64,000 nucleotides of DNA. It comes from CAG-177 sp964587915. GTDB taxonomy: Bacteria; Bacillota; Clostridia; Oscillospirales; Acutalibacteraceae. The notes beneath the pieces are model-generated. The model worked only from the letters and a program-made list of their open reading frames with translations, searched no databases and had not been told where the DNA came from. Position numbers and translations under genes: made by a program. Where the stretch lies: assembly GCA_964587915.1 (NCBI GenBank), contig CAZPMK010000002.1:1-64000 (forward strand), written 5' to 3'. Below are positions 33,930 to 43,290 of the stretch, piece after piece; within the stretch, counting starts at the first letter, position 1, and each line of letters begins with the position of its first letter.

Positions 33930-34367
33930 ATGAAAGAACAGTCAGCATCGGGAATCCTCGGCACTTCAATTGATAAAATCAAGGATCTTGTGGATGTCAG
34001 CACAATTATCGGAGAACCCATAAAAATCAGTGAAACGCTTCAGATTATACCCGTTTCAAAGGTTACATACGGCTTCGCTTCCGGCGGAACGGATTTCCCC
34101 TCAAAGACCAATGCAGAGCTTTTCGGCGGCGGCGGCGGAGCGGGAATCACAATAAGCCCCGTAGCATTCCTTGTTGTAAATAACGGCAATGTTACCGTTA
34201 AGTATATTGATGCGGCGGAAGGCTCTGTTGAAAGAGTTATCGGCATGGTTCCCGATATCGTTGATAAAGCAACGGATGTAATTTCAACTCTCAAGAACAA
34301 AGGAAAAGATCCCGTTGATACCGCAATTGAAAATTATGTCAGCGGTGAGGGCTTTTCCGCAGAATAA
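33930..34367 (+). CDS. gerW: GerW-family sporulation protein (YtfJ)
   Basis: A 145-residue cytosolic protein with the YtfJ/GerW pattern: IDKIKDLVDVSTIIGEPI at the start, VSKVTYGFASGG, a glycine run (FGGGGGAG) and a hydrophobic ISPVAFLVV. In B. subtilis it is forespore-made and needed for germination. AAAGGCGG precedes the ATG. Neighbour of DUF2953, as in other spore formers. Confidence 0.92.
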   Translation: MKEQSASGILGTSIDKIKDLVDVSTIIGEPIKISETLQIIPVSKVTYGFASGGTDFPSKTNAELFGGGGGAGITISPVAFLVVNNGNVTVKYIDAAEGSVERVIGMVPDIVDKATDVISTLKNKGKDPVDTAIENYVSGEGFSAE

Positions 34368-34401
34368 TAAAATCGTACAGTCACCGCATATATTTCAGTA
34401 A

Positions 34402-35583
34402 ATGAGATATATGGGGTTGAGACGAGTGAAAAAAACAGCGGCTTTTCTTACGGCGTTCATAATATTTTTCGGCATCCTTTGCCTCAATGCTTCGGCACTC
34501 GGAGTTTCGGCAAAAAGTGCAGTGCTCATGTGTGCGGATAACGGCGAGGTGCTGTATTCCAAAAACGCAAATGAACGTTTACCCATGGCAAGCACCACAA
34601 AAATCATGACGGCATTGCTTGCGATAGAGGCGGCAACGCCCGATATGGAAATAAAAGTCACGCATGAAATGGTAGCTGTTGAGGGTACCTCCATGGGACT
34701 TGTCGAGGGCGACAGCGTGTCCCTGCGTGAGCTTGTTTACGGGATGCTTTTGCAATCGGGGAACGATGCGGCACACACGGCGGCGGTGGTTCTCGGCGGC
34801 AGCGAAGAAAAATTTGCCGAAAAGATGAATGAACGTGCCCGAGAGATCGGAATGACCGATACCAATTTTGTCACCGCTTCGGGGCTTGACAAAGAGGGAC
34901 ACTGTTCCACGGCGTACGACATGGCTCTGCTTGCCTGCGAGAGCATTAAAAATCCCGAATTTGCGGCGATATGTGCAAGCAAAACGGCGAAGCTCACATA
35001 CGGCAATCCGCCCTATGCCCGAACTCTGCGTAATCACAATCGTCTTTTGTGGAGTGACGAAAGTGTTACGGGAATAAAAACGGGCTTTACGAAAAAAAGC
35101 GGGAGATGCCTTGTCAGTGCCGCCGAGCGGGACGGAATAACGCTTGTGGCGGTTACTCTCAATGCTCCCGACGATTGGAACGATCATCTTTCCATGCTTG
35201 AATACGGCTTTGAACGCCTCAAATCCGCTCCGATAGTATTTTCCCAAAGCGGACTGAATGTTTCGGTCTGCGGCGGTGTCAGGAACGAGGTTGCGGTGAG
35301 AACGGTCGGTACGGCACAATGCATCGAGGGCGAAAAATGTACCGTGGAATTTTTACTCAAGCCGTTTGAATATGCTCCCGTGAATGAGGGCGACGTGCTC
35401 GGAACGGCGGTGTTTTACGGCACGAACCGAGAAATCACGCGACTGCCCGTTGTTGCGGCGGAAAGCGTTGCCGTTTACGAAAGCACGGGCGAAGCCGAAA
35501 AAGGCGGCTTTTTCAGCGAAGCAATTAAGAAAATTAAGGATTATATAAATAGATTCAGAGGTGAATCAGTTGGCCGACAATAA
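34402..35583 (+). CDS. dacF: D-alanyl-D-alanine carboxypeptidase (DacF/PBP5 type)
   Basis: A serine D-Ala-D-Ala carboxypeptidase (393 residues from the outer ATG) that trims peptidoglycan stem peptides. It has an N-terminal signal peptide (to about NASA), then the three active-site motifs: S64-T-T-K67, S119-G-N121 and K226-T-G. The C-terminal PBP5 domain ends in an amphipathic helix that anchors it to the membrane. The start is uncertain: the ATGs at 34402 and 34411 lack ribosome sites, and the GTG at 34426 has GGGG about 9 bases upstream and still gives a full signal peptide. It is followed by the pseudouridine synthase gene; dacF lies next to sporulation genes in Firmicutes, which is why I use this symbol. 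Confidence 0.9.
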   Translation: MRYMGLRRVKKTAAFLTAFIIFFGILCLNASALGVSAKSAVLMCADNGEVLYSKNANERLPMASTTKIMTALLAIEAATPDMEIKVTHEMVAVEGTSMGLVEGDSVSLRELVYGMLLQSGNDAAHTAAVVLGGSEEKFAEKMNERAREIGMTDTNFVTASGLDKEGHCSTAYDMALLACESIKNPEFAAICASKTAKLTYGNPPYARTLRNHNRLLWSDESVTGIKTGFTKKSGRCLVSAAERDGITLVAVTLNAPDDWNDHLSMLEYGFERLKSAPIVFSQSGLNVSVCGGVRNEVAVRTVGTAQCIEGEKCTVEFLLKPFEYAPVNEGDVLGTAVFYGTNREITRLPVVAAESVAVYESTGEAEKGGFFSEAIKKIKDYINRFRGESVGRQ

Positions 35584-36304
35584 AATCAGGCTGCAAAAAT
35601 TTCTCTCCGAAGCCGGTGTTGCTTCAAGGCGTAAGGCGGAGGATATGATAAGGGCGGGTACTGTTAAGGTGAACGGAATAACCGCTTCAATCGGCGACAG
35701 CGTTGACCCCAAAAAAGATACCGTTACGGTCAAGGGCAAACGAGTCAGAAAAGAAAGCAATCTGCGTTATATTCTGCTCAATAAGCCCAGAGGATACGTG
35801 ACAACGGCGGATGACGAGCTTGGCAGAAAATGCGTAACTCAGCTTGTTTCCGATGTTAAAGAGAGAGTTTATCCCGTTGGCAGGCTCGACAGAGTTTCCG
35901 AGGGTGCACTCATAATGACGAATGACGGCGAATTTGCAAATCTTATGATGCACCCGTCACACCACGTGCCGAAAACCTATCGCGTTACGGTTCGTCCTGC
36001 GGTAACGGCACAGCAGGTTGAACAGCTCGAGGACGGAATTGAGCTTGACGGCAGAATGACCCTTCCGGCACAGGTTCATGTCATCTCAAAGGAGGAGGGC
36101 AGAGCCGTGCTTGAAATCGTGCTTTATGAGGGAAGAAACCGTCAGATACGTCGTATGTGTGAGGCGTTGGAGCTTGAGGTTGCAAGGCTTCGCCGCGTTG
36201 CGGTCGGTCCTGTAAAACTCGGAATGCTGAAGCCCGGACAATGGCGAGACCTTACTCCCGCCGAGGTGCAAACTCTCATAAAAATGGGAGGCGGCACAAA
36301 ATGA
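35570..36304 (+). CDS. rluB: 23S rRNA pseudouridine synthase RluB/RsuA family
   Basis: A 244-residue enzyme with an S4 RNA-binding domain (residues about 1-60: IRLQKFLSEAGVASRRKAEDMI) and the RsuA/RluB catalytic domain with VGRLDRVSEG (D107). The TTG at 35570 is chosen because AGAGGTGA lies 5 bases before it; the GTG at 35561 is part of that site. It overlaps the dacF stop region by 14 bases and the next gene by 4. B. subtilis has the same neighbour (ypuL after dacB-spmA-spmB). Confidence 0.92.
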   Translation: MADNKIRLQKFLSEAGVASRRKAEDMIRAGTVKVNGITASIGDSVDPKKDTVTVKGKRVRKESNLRYILLNKPRGYVTTADDELGRKCVTQLVSDVKERVYPVGRLDRVSEGALIMTNDGEFANLMMHPSHHVPKTYRVTVRPAVTAQQVEQLEDGIELDGRMTLPAQVHVISKEEGRAVLEIVLYEGRNRQIRRMCEALELEVARLRRVAVGPVKLGMLKPGQWRDLTPAEVQTLIKMGGGTK

Positions 36305-36636
36305 TCAGCTTTCTTCCCGAAGAGCGAGAGAACGGCGTTGTCTTTACGGCATATGACGGAGATACCGTGCTCGGAAAATGTGAATTTGTCCTTGACGGTG
36401 ACAGCATGACCTTTACCGCCGTTGAATGCACGGATGATATCATCACCGAGGGTCTTGCCCGTTCGGCAATGGGATATGCCGCAAGCAGAAACGGATATAC
36501 GGCAAAAATAAATAAAAAGCTCTCCTCGGCGGCGTTTGAACGGCTCGGCTTTACGGGCTGTGAGAAATTGAGTGCAGAGATACCCGAGGTATTGACCTGC
36601 GGTTGTACCTGCCACCGAGAGAAAACGGAGATGTAA
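36301..36636 (+). CDS. Small GNAT-like protein with a Cys/His-rich tail
   Basis: A 111-residue protein with a reduced GNAT-like pattern (VFTAYDGDTVLGKCEFVLDGDSMTFTAVE, then GLARSAMGYAASRNGY in the acetyl-CoA helix position, and FERLGF). It stops short of the full fold, so it may be inactive. The C-terminus ends LTCGCTCHREK, three cysteines and a histidine in a row, which could bind metal. ATG 36301 overlaps the rluB stop (ATGA). No homolog with known function comes to mind. Confidence 0.6.
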   Translation: MISFLPEERENGVVFTAYDGDTVLGKCEFVLDGDSMTFTAVECTDDIITEGLARSAMGYAASRNGYTAKINKKLSSAAFERLGFTGCEKLSAEIPEVLTCGCTCHREKTEM

Positions 36637-36639
36637 TAA

Positions 36640-37518
36640 ATGATTAAAAGCATGACGGGCTACGGCAGGGCGCAAATGCCCGTTGACGGAATGAATATAA
36701 CCGTTGAAATAAAAAGCGTCAATCACAGATATTTTGAATTTTCTTCAAGACTGCCGAGAAATTACGGCTTCCTTGACGAGAAGCTCAAGAGCTTCTTTAT
36801 GGGCAAGCTGACAAGAGGCAAGATGGAATGCTTCGTTTCCATTGAAACGCTTGAAGAACCGGATACCCTTGTGGCGTTGAATCATCCGCTTATCAAGGGC
36901 TACCTTGCCGCTTACGAGGAGCTTGCGGAAACATACGGAATTGAAAACGATATTAAGGCTTCGGATATTTCCCGCGTTCCCGATGTCTTCACTCTTCGCA
37001 AGCAGGCGGCGGATGAGGATAAAATCTGGGCGGCAGTCTCCGTCGTTGCGGCACAGGCTCTTGACGGCTTCATCGCAATGAGAACGAGAGAGGGCGAGAG
37101 GCTCAGAGCCGATGTCCTTTCAAGACTTGATACCATTCTCGAAAATGTTGCTTTCATCGAAAAGCGTTCTCCCGAAACGGTAAAAGAGTATAACGAAAAG
37201 CTGCTTGCACGCTTGCGTGAAATGCTTGCCGATACACATATCGACGAACAGCGTATTCTTACCGAAGCAGCCATATTTGCCGATAAAATCGCCGTTGCCG
37301 AGGAAACGGTAAGACTTCGCAGTCATATCTCTCAGCTCGGAACGTTCCTTGATTCCAATGAAGCGGTAGGCAAGAAGATGGATTTTCTTGTTCAGGAGCT
37401 TAACCGAGAGGCGAATACAATCGGTTCAAAGGCGCAGGATGTTGAAATCGCACGCCGAGTTGTTGCCGTAAAAGCGGAAATAGAAAAAATCCGTGAGCAG
37501 ATACAGAATATAGAATAA
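36640..37518 (+). CDS. yicC: YicC-family endoribonuclease
   Basis: A 292-residue protein with the YicC/YloC opening MIKSMTGYGRAQ and the closing EANTIGSKAQDVEIARRVV, a long helical C-terminal part and the EIKSVNHRY motif. E. coli YicC is an endoribonuclease. In B. subtilis yloC begins the same block (remA, gmk, rpoZ). It starts 3 bases after the previous gene. Confidence 0.93.
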   Translation: MIKSMTGYGRAQMPVDGMNITVEIKSVNHRYFEFSSRLPRNYGFLDEKLKSFFMGKLTRGKMECFVSIETLEEPDTLVALNHPLIKGYLAAYEELAETYGIENDIKASDISRVPDVFTLRKQAADEDKIWAAVSVVAAQALDGFIAMRTREGERLRADVLSRLDTILENVAFIEKRSPETVKEYNEKLLARLREMLADTHIDEQRILTEAAIFADKIAVAEETVRLRSHISQLGTFLDSNEAVGKKMDFLVQELNREANTIGSKAQDVEIARRVVAVKAEIEKIREQIQNIE

Positions 37519-37531
37519 CGGAGGAATTGTA

Positions 37532-37801
37532 ATGAAGCTGATAAATATAGGCTTCGGAAATATGGTCAACGCCTCCCGAATGGTTGCCATAGTCAGCCCC
37601 GAATCCGCTCCGATAAAGCGAATAATACAGGAGTGCAAGGAAAAAGGAACTCTCATTGATGCAACCCACGGAAGACGAACGAGAGCTGTTATCATTACGG
37701 ACAGCGATCATGTTATCCTGACATATCTCCAAAGCGAAACCGTTGCCAACAGGCTTGACGATGATTCCGATGAGCTTGAGGACGAGGAGGATGAGGAATG
37801 A
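37532..37801 (+). CDS. remA: Extracellular matrix regulator RemA (DUF370)
   Basis: An 89-residue RemA/YlzA homolog: KLINIGFGNMVNASRMVAI, DATHGRRTRAVIITDSDHVIL. B. subtilis RemA is a DNA-binding activator of biofilm and osmoprotection genes. The last 15 residues are almost all Asp/Glu, a tail not in the short B. subtilis protein. Overlaps gmk by 4 bases (ATGA). Confidence 0.93.
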   Translation: MKLINIGFGNMVNASRMVAIVSPESAPIKRIIQECKEKGTLIDATHGRRTRAVIITDSDHVILTYLQSETVANRLDDDSDELEDEEDEE

Positions 37802-38409
37802 ACGACAAAGGAGTTCTCATGATTCTTTCGGGTCCCTCCGGCTCGGGCAAGGATACCGTGCTCAATAAGCTGATTGAAGCAAATGAGGATGTCTGTGTTT
37901 CAATTTCCATGACCACACGTGAAATGCGTGACGGAGAAATCGACGGCAAGCACTATTACTTTGTGTCGAGAGAGTATTTTCAAAAGAAAATTGCCGAAGA
38001 TAAAATGCTCGAATATGCCGAATATGCAGGCAATTATTACGGTACGCCCCGTCAGCCCGTTGAAGAAATGCTGAATGAGGGAAAATCCGTCATTTTGAAA
38101 ATCGAGGTTCAGGGTGCCGAAAAAATTCGGAAGATATATCCCGATGTCACAAGCGTATTTCTTCTGCCGCCGTCAATGCGTGTGCTCGAGAGCAGACTCA
38201 GAGGCAGAGGCAGTGAGGACGAGGAAACGATAAATCATCGTCTGCGTATAGCAAGAGAGGAATTACGCAGAGCCTACGATTATGATTATATCGTTATAAA
38301 TGATACGGTGGAAAACGCCCTGCACGGACTTGAAACCGTAATTGAAGCGGAAAAGAAAAAAACATCAAGAAACAAAAAACTTATAAGTGAGGTAATAGAT
38401 AATGTTTAA
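37798..38409 (+). CDS. gmk: Guanylate kinase
   Basis: A 203-residue kinase converting GMP to GDP. The P-loop LSGPSGSGKDT is at residues about 8-18; the GMP-binding TTREMRDGEIDGKHYYFV and the lid ESRLRGRGSEDEETI follow. Its activity sets GTP levels and so links to (p)ppGpp control. The last 20 residues are basic. Confidence 0.96.
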   Translation: MNDKGVLMILSGPSGSGKDTVLNKLIEANEDVCVSISMTTREMRDGEIDGKHYYFVSREYFQKKIAEDKMLEYAEYAGNYYGTPRQPVEEMLNEGKSVILKIEVQGAEKIRKIYPDVTSVFLLPPSMRVLESRLRGRGSEDEETINHRLRIAREELRRAYDYDYIVINDTVENALHGLETVIEAEKKKTSRNKKLISEVIDNV

Positions 38410-38611
38410 TCCCGATCTTCAGGTAGTTCTTAAAAACCATTTGAGCCGTTATTCTCTTGTTGTTGCAACGGCAAAAAGAGCAAGAGAAATAGCGGATCAG
38501 GCTGAGGAAAACAAAGAAATAATAACCGAAAAGCCTGTCAGCCTTGCACTTGACCAAATTCTCAAGGGCGAATATAAGATAATCGAGCCCGAAGAAATCA
38601 GATATATCTGA
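38402..38611 (+). CDS. rpoZ: RNA polymerase omega subunit
   Basis: A 69-residue omega subunit: RYSLVVATAKRAREIAD and KPVSLALDQILKGEYKI are the family blocks. It helps assemble beta-prime. The ATG lies 8 bases inside the gmk 3' end, the usual gmk-rpoZ arrangement. In B. subtilis coaBC (dfp) comes next; here priA follows directly. Confidence 0.93.
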   Translation: MFNPDLQVVLKNHLSRYSLVVATAKRAREIADQAEENKEIITEKPVSLALDQILKGEYKIIEPEEIRYI

Positions 38612-38646
38612 TTTTTAATACCGCGGAAAAGGGGGTGACGGTTCAA

Positions 38647-41088
38647 ATGAAATATGCAAAAGTTGCCGTTGAAGCGGCGGGATTTACCTTTGATAAGGCG
38701 TTTGATTATACCGTCCCCGCAGAATTTTATTCCACGGCAAAGCCCGGTTGTCGAGTTGTTGTCCCTTTCGGCAGAGGTAACAGGCGTTGCGTAGGCGTGA
38801 TTTTTGAAATATGCGACGAAACCGAAAGTAAGAATCCCAAAAAGATAATTTCGGTGCTTGATATTGAGCCGATTTTGAACGATGAAATGCTCCGTCTTGC
38901 CGAATGGATAAAGGAAAGAACCTTTTGTACCCTCTATGAAGCGGCAAAGGCAATGCTCCCGACGGGAATAAACCACCGTATGGTGAATTCTTATGCTCCG
39001 TCGCAGTCCTTTGATGAAGAAAAGCTCGAAGAGCTTTCCGCAAACGAACGGGAATTTTTTGAATATGTAAAAAAGAGAGGAACGTTCGTTAAATCGGAAA
39101 ATGTTTTCAAGGCGTTGAAAATCAAAAAGGATGAGAATATTCCCGAAGCTCTTGTAAAAAAGGGTCTGCTCATAACGGGCAGAGAAGCGGTGAGGAATCT
39201 CGGCGATGTCGGCATTAAAATGGTGAGACTGATTCCCGAATGCGAGGGTGTCAAATTCACTCAAAAGCAAAAGGAAGTGCTTGACGTGCTTGAGGATATC
39301 GGCACGGCAAGCGTCAAGGAGCTGTGCTATTTCACAGGTCACACTCCCGCCGTTGTCAACGCTCTTGTTCGTCTCGGAGCGGCAGAGCTTTACGACAGAG
39401 AAATAATAACGCTTCCCGATTTTGCATCAACCGAGCCTTGCAGAACGGAAATCCGTCTTACTGCCGAACAGCAAAAAGCGAAAGACAAGCTCTCGACTCT
39501 TGCAAAAGCACAAAAGGGTGCGGTGTCGCTTCTGTACGGAATAACCGGAAGCGGAAAAACCTCCGTTTACATGAGCGTTATAGATGAGGTTATTGACACG
39601 GGCAAAACCGTTATCGTTATGGTTCCCGAAATCGGGCTTACTCCGCAGACTCTTTCACTTTTCTGCAAGCGTTACGGCGGCAGAGTGGCGGTGTTTCACA
39701 GTGCTCTTTCCGTGCGTGAAAGGCTTGATGAATGGAAAAGAGTCAAACGCGGCAAGGCAGATATAGTTATCGGCACTCGCAGTGCGGTGTTTGCTCCGCT
39801 TGAAAATATCGGACTTATTATCGTTGACGAGGAGCAGGAGCATACCTATAAATCGGAGCAGACTCCGAGGTACAGTGCCTCCGATGTTGCCAAATTCCGA
39901 GCGGCATACAATAAATGTCTGTTGCTTCTTGCCTCCGCAACCCCGAGCATTGAAAGCTACGCTGCCGCAAAAAAAGGCAAATATGAGCTTTGCACGCTGA
40001 CGAAACGCTACGGCAATGCAGTTCTTCCCGAGGTTGTCACCGTAGATATGCGAACTGCCGAAAAAATGCCCGGCAGTAATGCGATCAGCAGAGTGCTTTT
40101 TGAGGCACTGAGCGAAAATCTGCGTCAGGGCAGACAGTCAATACTTCTGATAAACCGCAGAGGCTTTCACACCTTTGCCGCCTGCAACAAGTGCGGTGCG
40201 GTGGTGAGCTGTCCGTATTGCAGTATTTCAATGACTTACCATGCGGCGAACAATCGGCTTATGTGCCATTATTGCGGTCATTCCGTTCCGTTTTCAAGCG
40301 TGTGTCCCGAATGCGGCGAGAATGCCGTGAGATATTCGGGCTTCGGTACGCAAAAAATCGAAAACGAGCTTGCCGCAATGCTCCCCGAGGCAAGGACGGT
40401 GCGAATGGATACCGATTCCACGGCAGGCAAAAATTCGCACGAAAAGCTGCTTGATGCGTTTTCAAAGGGCGAATACGATATAATGATAGGAACTCAAATG
40501 GTCGCAAAGGGCTTGAATTTTCCGAATGTCACTTTGGTCGGCGTTGTTTCGGTCGATCAACAGCTCTATAACGACGATTTCAGAAGTCTCGAAAAAACCT
40601 TTTCTCTGCTTACGCAGGTCGTCGGTCGTTCGGGCAGAGGCGAGCTTAAAGGTAAGGCGATAATCCAAACGCTTACCCCCGAAAATGATGTTATCCGACT
40701 TGCGGCAAGGCAGGATTACGATGCGTTTTTTGATACGGAAATACGCCTGAGACGGGCACTTGTTTATCCGCCGTACTGCGATTTGTGTGTCATCGGTTTT
40801 TCCGGAACGGATGAAATAATTGTAAAAACGGCGGCACAAAATGCACTCGATTTTCTCAAAAAAGCATTGTCGGGTGAATATAAAAACGAAAAAGCGATAA
40901 TTCTCGGGCCCATGCCCGCAAGAGTGGCAAAGGTCAACGGGAGATTCAGATACAGAATCATAATCAAATGCAGAAATACTGCGGAAATTCGGCGGCTGAT
41001 ATCCGAGCTGCTGATTGCAACCGGTGAAGATACAAGATTTTCAAAGGTTACGGCATATGCCGATATAAATCCGGATACAACGGTATAA
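38647..41088 (+). CDS. priA: Primosomal protein N' (replication restart helicase PriA)
   Basis: An 813-residue superfamily 2 helicase that reloads the replicative helicase at stalled forks. N-terminal DNA-binding domain (FDYTVP, GCRVVVPFGRGNRRCVGV), Walker A GITGSGKTSVY, DEEQEH Walker B, and the zinc cluster with eight cysteines (CNKCGAVVSCPYCSISM, CHYCGHSVPFSSVCPECG). ATG 38647 is chosen because AAGGGGGTGA lies before it; the GTG at 38635 is inside that site. Confidence 0.95.
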   Translation: MKYAKVAVEAAGFTFDKAFDYTVPAEFYSTAKPGCRVVVPFGRGNRRCVGVIFEICDETESKNPKKIISVLDIEPILNDEMLRLAEWIKERTFCTLYEAAKAMLPTGINHRMVNSYAPSQSFDEEKLEELSANEREFFEYVKKRGTFVKSENVFKALKIKKDENIPEALVKKGLLITGREAVRNLGDVGIKMVRLIPECEGVKFTQKQKEVLDVLEDIGTASVKELCYFTGHTPAVVNALVRLGAAELYDREIITLPDFASTEPCRTEIRLTAEQQKAKDKLSTLAKAQKGAVSLLYGITGSGKTSVYMSVIDEVIDTGKTVIVMVPEIGLTPQTLSLFCKRYGGRVAVFHSALSVRERLDEWKRVKRGKADIVIGTRSAVFAPLENIGLIIVDEEQEHTYKSEQTPRYSASDVAKFRAAYNKCLLLLASATPSIESYAAAKKGKYELCTLTKRYGNAVLPEVVTVDMRTAEKMPGSNAISRVLFEALSENLRQGRQSILLINRRGFHTFAACNKCGAVVSCPYCSISMTYHAANNRLMCHYCGHSVPFSSVCPECGENAVRYSGFGTQKIENELAAMLPEARTVRMDTDSTAGKNSHEKLLDAFSKGEYDIMIGTQMVAKGLNFPNVTLVGVVSVDQQLYNDDFRSLEKTFSLLTQVVGRSGRGELKGKAIIQTLTPENDVIRLAARQDYDAFFDTEIRLRRALVYPPYCDLCVIGFSGTDEIIVKTAAQNALDFLKKALSGEYKNEKAIILGPMPARVAKVNGRFRYRIIIKCRNTAEIRRLISELLIATGEDTRFSKVTAYADINPDTTV

Positions 41089-41178
41089 TTTTAATAAATT
41101 TCAGCCTGTTTTTTCAAAGAAATTTAATTTTTGGGAGTTAGTATAGGGCTGTACTTTTTGTAAAGGCGGATGTGTGAT

Positions 41179-41634
41179 ATGGCGATAAGAAGCATAGTCA
41201 AGGTCGGGGATCCGATACTTGCGAAAACATCAAGAAAGGTTGAAAAATTCGATGAGCGTTTGCATTGCTTGCTCGATGATATGAAAGAGACAATGTATCA
41301 GGCAAACGGTGTCGGACTTGCCGCCGTACAAGTGGGAATTTTAAGACGGATTGTGGTCATCGACTGCGGTGACGGATATCTCGAGCTTATAAATCCCGAA
41401 ATAGTCAGCAGCGAGGGAGAGCAATTCGAGGAAGAAGGCTGTCTTTCTCTGCCGGGTCAGTCGGGAATAACCTGTCGCCCGATGACGGTCAGAGTCAAAG
41501 CACAGGACAGGAACGGAAAATGGTGCGTATACAAGGGCGAAGCACTCAAAGCAAGGTGCTTCTGCCATGAAATAGATCATCTTGACGGAATAGTTTTTAC
41601 ACAAAGAGTTATCAAAAAGGAGAACAACATATGA
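41179..41634 (+). CDS. def: Peptide deformylase
   Basis: A 151-residue metalloenzyme removing formyl from nascent proteins. All motifs are present: GVGLAAVQVG, EGCLSLPG and the metal motif HEIDH (H130, E131, H134). ATG 41179 has AAGGCGGA 8 bases before it; the ATG at 41170 is inside that site. It overlaps fmt by 4 bases, so formylation and deformylation are linked. Confidence 0.95.
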   Translation: MAIRSIVKVGDPILAKTSRKVEKFDERLHCLLDDMKETMYQANGVGLAAVQVGILRRIVVIDCGDGYLELINPEIVSSEGEQFEEEGCLSLPGQSGITCRPMTVRVKAQDRNGKWCVYKGEALKARCFCHEIDHLDGIVFTQRVIKKENNI

Positions 41635-42557
41635 GAGTTGTTTTTATGGGTACTCCCGATTTTGCCGTACCTTGTCTGCAAAGACTGTTCGACTGCGGCT
41701 GTGAGGTCTGCGGGGTGTTCACTCAGCCCGATAAGCCCAAGGGCAGACACGGAATCCTTACCCCGCCGCCCGTCAAGGAGCTTGCGTTAAAAATGGGCGT
41801 TCCCGTATTTCAGCCCGTAAAAATGAAGGACGGAACGGCGTTCGAGATGCTCAAAAGCGTTGAGCCCGAGCTTGTCGTGGTTGTTGCCTACGGTAAAATT
41901 TTACCGAAAGAGATATTGGAATATCCGAAATACGGCTGTATCAACATTCATGCTTCCCTTTTGCCGAAGCTCAGAGGAGCCGCACCGATTCAGTGGTCGG
42001 TCATAAACGGATTTGCAACCACGGGCGTTACCTCAATGCAAATGGACGAGGGACTTGATACGGGCGATATGCTCATAAAGAGCGAAACGGCAATCGGCGA
42101 AAACGAAACTGCGGGCGAGCTTCACGACCGACTTTCACTAATCGGAGCTGATGTTCTCGAAAAAACTCTTGAAGCACTCAAGGCAGGCAAGCTCGAACCC
42201 GTAAAACAGAATCATGAAGAATTTACCTATGCTCCCATGCTTTCCAAGGAGCTTTCTCCCGTGGATTGGACTTTGAGTGCACAAGAGGTGCATAATAAAA
42301 TAAGAGGTCTTTCACCGTGGCCCTGTGCAACGGCAAAATTTGAGGAAAAAACAATTAAACTGCTTCGCAGTGTGCTTACGCAGGAAAAAGGAACAAGAGC
42401 GGGCGAGGTTGTCGTCTCGGATAAAAAGCTGCTTATTGCCTGCGGCGATTTAAGATGCATAGAAATAACGCTTCTTCAGGCGGAAAACAAAAAGGCAATG
42501 CCCGCCGCCGATTATCTCAGAGGAAATCCGATTGAAAAGGGCAGTCTGTTTGAATAA
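41631..42557 (+). CDS. fmt: Methionyl-tRNA formyltransferase
   Basis: A 308-residue enzyme formylating initiator Met-tRNA. N-terminal GTPDFAVPCLQRL, the formyl-THF core with HASLLPKLRGAAPIQW and DEGLDTGDML, and the C-terminal tRNA-binding OB domain. Second gene of the def-fmt pair. Confidence 0.95.
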   Translation: MRVVFMGTPDFAVPCLQRLFDCGCEVCGVFTQPDKPKGRHGILTPPPVKELALKMGVPVFQPVKMKDGTAFEMLKSVEPELVVVVAYGKILPKEILEYPKYGCINIHASLLPKLRGAAPIQWSVINGFATTGVTSMQMDEGLDTGDMLIKSETAIGENETAGELHDRLSLIGADVLEKTLEALKAGKLEPVKQNHEEFTYAPMLSKELSPVDWTLSAQEVHNKIRGLSPWPCATAKFEEKTIKLLRSVLTQEKGTRAGEVVVSDKKLLIACGDLRCIEITLLQAENKKAMPAADYLRGNPIEKGSLFE

Positions 42558-42574
42558 AACGAAAGGAGAACAAA

Positions 42575-43273
42575 ATGCCTTACTTTTATTTTGACTATTA
42601 CTATTTACTGCTTGTTGTTCCCGCAATGATAATAGCGATGTGGGCACAAATCAAGGTAAAATCAACCTATGCAAGATATTCAAAGGTCAGAAATTCACGA
42701 GGACTTACGGGTGCGTATGCGGCTCAATCGGTGCTGAATTATTACGGAATAACCGATGTTCGCATAGAGCGGGTGAGCGGAAGCCTCACCGACCATTACG
42801 ACCCGAAAGCAAAGGTCATTCGTCTTTCCGACGGTGTATATGACAGTGCATCCGTGGCGGCGGTGGGAATTGCTTGCCATGAAGCAGGTCATGCCGCTCA
42901 GCACGCCGAAAATTATGCTCCGATAAAGATACGCAACGCCATTATTCCCGTTTGCAATATCGGTTCTACCATCGGAATACCGCTGGCTCTCATCGGTTGG
43001 TTTCTTCAATTTTCGATATTGATTTATATAGGTCTTGCTCTTTATGCGGCAATATTCGTTTTTCAGGTGGCAACCTTGCCCGTTGAATTTAATGCGAGCC
43101 GCAGAGCGATAAAGGTTATAGACGAAACGCATTTGCTTGCGGACGGTGAAACGGGCGGAGCGAAAAAGGTATTATCCGCTGCGGCAATGACTTATGTTGC
43201 CTCGATGATAGTGGCATTGGCAAATCTTCTGCGATTACTTCTCCGTTTCAGCCGAAATAACAGAAGAGATTAA
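42575..43273 (+). CDS. Zinc metallopeptidase, YugP family
   Basis: A 232-residue membrane protein with one N-terminal helix, a soluble part with HEAGHAAQ (H102, E103, H106), and three more helices near the C-terminus. This is the YugP/PF04298 neutral metallopeptidase family, widespread in Clostridia between fmt and rsmB. Substrate unknown. AAAGGAG precedes the ATG. Confidence 0.9.
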   Translation: MPYFYFDYYYLLLVVPAMIIAMWAQIKVKSTYARYSKVRNSRGLTGAYAAQSVLNYYGITDVRIERVSGSLTDHYDPKAKVIRLSDGVYDSASVAAVGIACHEAGHAAQHAENYAPIKIRNAIIPVCNIGSTIGIPLALIGWFLQFSILIYIGLALYAAIFVFQVATLPVEFNASRRAIKVIDETHLLADGETGGAKKVLSAAAMTYVASMIVALANLLRLLLRFSRNNRRD

Positions 43274-43290
43274 CCCGAAAGGAAATTGGT

